Part shown: positions 5,521-7,436 of the stretch, piece after piece | Numbering within the stretch: position 1 is the first letter of the stretch | How the letters are laid out: each line of letters opens with the position of its first letter | NCBI GenBank assembly: GCA_002428895.1 | Contig: DIYC01000050.1 | Coordinates: 2,659-10,094 of the forward strand | Direction: 5' to 3' | Origin: Burkholderiales bacterium UBA6064 | Lineage (GTDB): Bacteria; Pseudomonadota; Gammaproteobacteria; Burkholderiales; Burkholderiaceae_B | Length of the DNA stretch: 7,436 nt | Made by a program: the position numbers and the translations under genes | The notes under the pieces: generated by a model | Seen by the model: the letters and a program-made list of their open reading frames with translations, nothing else | Databases searched by the model: none | What the model was told of the DNA's origin: nothing

Positions 5521-6570
5521 ATGCACAATATACCAACCCTGGCATTAAATCGCTTATCAATTCAATACCCTGGTCAAAATTTTTATGCGATTCAAGAAGT
5601 TGAATTTTCTTTACAGCATGGTGAGATTGCTTGCTTACTTGGTCCGTCAGGCTGTGGAAAAACCACATTAATGCGTGCAATTGCAGGTTTTTTACAACCT
5701 AGTGCAGGAGAAGTTTATTTAGCGGGGCAATTAGCAAGCCAAGCAGGTTGGTCGTTACCCCCTGAAAAAAGAAATGTAGGCATGGTTTTTCAAGATTATG
5801 CGTTGTTTCCGCATCTTACCGTTGAAAAAAACATTCAATTTGGTTTACATAAAACGAAACATGATTTTAAAACAAAGCGTTGCCAAGAATTACTTGAAAT
5901 GGTTGGTTTAGCTGCTTTAGGTCAACGGTATCCCCATGAATTGTCGGGCGGGCAACAACAACGGGTGGCGCTGGCGCGAGCACTGGCTCCAAATCCAACA
6001 CTGATTTTGCTTGACGAACCTTTTTCAAATTTAGATGTTAGCCTCAAAGAACGGCTTACTCACGAGGTTCGAGAAATTCTAAAGACAGAAAAAATGAGTG
6101 CTATTCTGGTGACACACGACCAAAACGAAGCCTTTGCCATGGCAGACACCATCGGAGTGATTCACGAAGGTCAATTACAACAATGGGGCCCCTCTTATAC
6201 CCTGTATCATCAACCCCAAAGCCGAATGATTGCTAATTTTATTGGTCAAGGCGTATTTTTGCCCGGCAAACTCACTAATATAGGCGTTACAACCGAACTT
6301 GGTCATATTGTCTGTGCGCCGCACGAAACCCCCAAAGACAAAGAATTTGTGGTGTTGGTTCGCCCTGACGATGTTCTGCACGATGATGCCAGCCCCATGC
6401 AAGCGAAAGTGACACGAAAAACATTTCGTGGAGCCGATTTTTTATACACCCTAGAACTTGAAAGCGGAACTAAAATCATGACTTTTGTACCCAGTCACCA
6501 CAACCATGAAATCGGAGAAAAAATTGGTATTAAGCTTGAAATGGAACATCTGATCACTTTTCCAAAATAA
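5521..6570 (+). CDS. fbpC: Ferric iron ABC transporter ATP-binding protein FbpC
   Basis: 349 residues, full length for FbpC. It is the cytoplasmic ATPase that drives uptake through the FbpB permease. All ATPase motifs are intact: Walker A GPSGCGKT (41-48), Q-loop Gln91 in VFQDYALFPHLTV, signature LSGGQ (141-145), Walker B LILLDE (161-166), D-loop SNLD (169-172) and switch His199 in VTHD. After the ATPase domain (to about 235) comes a TOBE-like C-terminal regulatory domain (about 240-349) with VLVRPDDV and TFRGADFLYTLELE, as in the FbpC/CysA/PotA branch. The ATG at 5521 has no clear Shine-Dalgarno, but it places the first strand at the normal distance from Walker A. It is divergent from fbpB and followed 22 bp later by queC, with which it is probably co-transcribed. 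A periplasmic receptor gene is not present nearby. Confidence 0.93.
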   Translation: MHNIPTLALNRLSIQYPGQNFYAIQEVEFSLQHGEIACLLGPSGCGKTTLMRAIAGFLQPSAGEVYLAGQLASQAGWSLPPEKRNVGMVFQDYALFPHLTVEKNIQFGLHKTKHDFKTKRCQELLEMVGLAALGQRYPHELSGGQQQRVALARALAPNPTLILLDEPFSNLDVSLKERLTHEVREILKTEKMSAILVTHDQNEAFAMADTIGVIHEGQLQQWGPSYTLYHQPQSRMIANFIGQGVFLPGKLTNIGVTTELGHIVCAPHETPKDKEFVVLVRPDDVLHDDASPMQAKVTRKTFRGADFLYTLELESGTKIMTFVPSHHNHEIGEKIGIKLEMEHLITFPK

Positions 6571-6592
6571 ATGAATCATTTCACACGTTATC

Positions 6593-7294
6593 ATGACAAA
6601 AAAAGCACTCGTACTTTTTTCTGGCGGGCAAGACAGCACCGTTTGCCTGGCATGGGCATTAAAGCATTTTGATTACGTTGAAACCATTGGTTTCGATTAT
6701 GCGCAACGTCACCGAATTGAGCTTCAGTGTAGGCAACTTATTTTTAGTGCGCTTCACGATACCTTCCCAAACTGGACAAACAAGCTGGGGCAAGACCAGC
6801 TCATCGACCTAACATGGTTAGGTCAAATCTCTGATTGTGCATTAACTTTAGAAAAAGAAATTGAATTAAAAGAAAACGGATTGCCTAATACGTTTGTACC
6901 CGGTCGAAATTTACTGTTCTTTCTGGTTGCCTCTTCGATTGCTTATCGTAGAGGTTTAAACACCTTGGTGGGAGGCATGTGTCAAACTGATTTTTCAGGT
7001 TATCCGGATTGCAGGGAAGATACATTAAAAGCACTCCAAGTAGCAACCAATTTGGGTATGGCGAGCCAATTCCGATTTGAAACCCCTTTGATGTGGATTA
7101 ATAAAACAGAAACCTATCAACTGGCGCACGAACTTGGCGGTGATGCTTTTTTAGAATTAATCAAGCAACACACACATACTTGTTATCTTGGAATTCGTGA
7201 TGAATTACACAGTTGGGGATACGGGTGTGGGCAATGCCCTGCTTGCGAACTTAGAAAAGCTGGCTGGGAAAAGTATTGTGTATCAATAAGTTAA
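6593..7294 (+). CDS. queC: 7-cyano-7-deazaguanine synthase QueC
   Basis: 233 residues. QueC makes preQ0 from 7-carboxy-7-deazaguanine and ammonia using ATP (EC 6.3.4.20), the last step before reduction to preQ1 and insertion into tRNA as queuosine. It is cytoplasmic. The PP-loop ATP motif SGGQDST is at residues 10-16, followed by a GFDYAQRH region (33-40) and the [12 protein letters not shown] block near the middle. Zinc ligands are Cys197, Cys212, Cys215 and Cys218 in HTCYLG and [10 protein letters not shown]. The gap between the first two cysteines is longer than in E. coli, with WGYG before the cluster, a form I associate with betaproteobacteria. The ATG at 6593 is the only start before the PP-loop; an in-frame TGA lies 19 bases upstream. 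The Shine-Dalgarno is poor, so translation may depend partly on ribosomes finishing fbpC. No preQ1 riboswitch is visible. Confidence 0.96.
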   Translation: MTKKALVLFSGGQDSTVCLAWALKHFDYVETIGFDYAQRHRIELQCRQLIFSALHDTFPNWTNKLGQDQLIDLTWLGQISDCALTLEKEIELKENGLPNTFVPGRNLLFFLVASSIAYRRGLNTLVGGMCQTDFSGYPDCREDTLKALQVATNLGMASQFRFETPLMWINKTETYQLAHELGGDAFLELIKQHTHTCYLGIRDELHSWGYGCGQCPACELRKAGWEKYCVSIS

Positions 7295-7345
7295 TAATAC
7301 CAGATTTTAAACCTCATTTTATTCGCTGTTTTTTAACTTTACTAG

Positions 7346-7373
7346 TTGACACAAGCTTTGAAATCGATATAAT
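7346..7373 (+). promoter_or_regulatory. Consensus sigma-70 promoter for the tRNA gene
   Basis: TTGACA (7346-7351) and TATAAT (7368-7373) both match the sigma-70 consensus exactly and are 16 bp apart. Transcription would start near 7380, about 35 bases before the tRNA. An exact pair this close to a tRNA gene is good evidence of a strong stable-RNA promoter. Confidence 0.9.
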
Positions 7374-7395
7374 GACGCTTCTTTAGTGCAACGCC

Positions 7396-7416
7396 AACAG
7401 CGAAGCGCTAACAGCG
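7396..7416 (+). repeat. Direct repeat AACAGCG in the tRNA leader
   Basis: AACAGCG occurs at 7396-7402 and again at 7410-7416, the last G being the first base of the tRNA. Between them AGCG-AAG-CGCT (7399-7409) can form a four-pair hairpin. The leader is removed by RNase P, so the hairpin may affect processing, or may be chance. Confidence 0.35.
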
Positions 7417-7436
7417 CGGGAATAGCTCAGTTGGTA
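7416..7436 (+). tRNA. tRNA-Gly, probably GCC anticodon (5' end only)
   Basis: The last 21 bases start with GCGGGAA (the acceptor strand), then TA, then AGCTCAGTTGGTA of the D-arm, the same as the start of bacterial tRNA-Gly(GCC). The anticodon and 3' half lie outside the window, so the isotype rests on acceptor and D-arm similarity alone. It follows a consensus promoter. A tRNA array may continue beyond the window edge. Confidence 0.8.

Noticed and set aside
6175..6639. Two minus-strand frames opposite fbpC and the start of queC
   Set aside because: Both are antisense shadows of strongly supported genes.
7288..7339. AAGTTAA/TTAACTT inverted repeat after queC as a terminator
   Set aside because: The arms are short and AT-only with a 38-base loop, and the 3' T-run precedes the second arm instead of following it.
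1..7436. Mobile elements, CRISPR repeats, toxin-antitoxin or defence genes
   Set aside because: No transposase, regular spaced repeats, integrase or small paired toxin-like genes were seen in the window.

Overview
This looks like chromosomal DNA from an AT-rich betaproteobacterium, most likely in or near Burkholderiales/Alcaligenaceae. GC is roughly 40% by eye and was not counted. Three things point there. The 399-residue protein at 2513-3712 matches my memory of the DUF2863 family, which is largely betaproteobacterial. The QueC at 6593-7294 has the long spacing before its zinc cysteines that I associate with betaproteobacterial QueC. A TAXI-type TRAP system is also common in that group. Genus cannot be assigned from this window.

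Layout. The first 2 kb, on the minus strand, holds a TRAP transporter of the TAXI subfamily: a periplasmic receptor gene (969-1937) followed by a fused membrane permease (850 to beyond position 1, so its C-terminal part is missing). A strong intrinsic terminator hairpin lies between them, which would make receptor transcripts outnumber permease transcripts. A 208-bp divergent region (1938-2145) with three phased A-tracts separates the receptor from a plus-strand pair: an unrecognised 99-residue lysine-tailed protein (2146-2445) and the DUF2863 protein (2513-3712).

From 3713 onward the window carries a ferric-iron-type ABC transporter split into divergent halves. The two-domain permease FbpB is on the minus strand (3818-5425) and the ATPase FbpC is on the plus strand (5521-6570). 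They share a 95-bp control region with several inverted repeats, and no substrate-binding protein gene is in the window. A structured convergent intergenic region (3713-3817) separates DUF2863 from fbpB. Closely behind fbpC, with a 22-bp gap, is queC (6593-7294) for preQ0/queuosine synthesis. The window ends in the first 21 bases of a tRNA, probably tRNA-Gly(GCC), preceded by a promoter with consensus -35 and -10 hexamers.

The genes form two import modules (an organic-anion-type TRAP importer and an iron-type ABC importer), one tRNA-modification gene and two proteins of unknown role. No mobile element, CRISPR array, phage gene, toxin-antitoxin pair or defence system was seen. The most useful leads are regulatory (the receptor/permease terminator, phased A-tracts, and inverted repeats between fbpB and fbpC) plus the unknown 99-residue protein. 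I see no evidence of a new multi-gene system.
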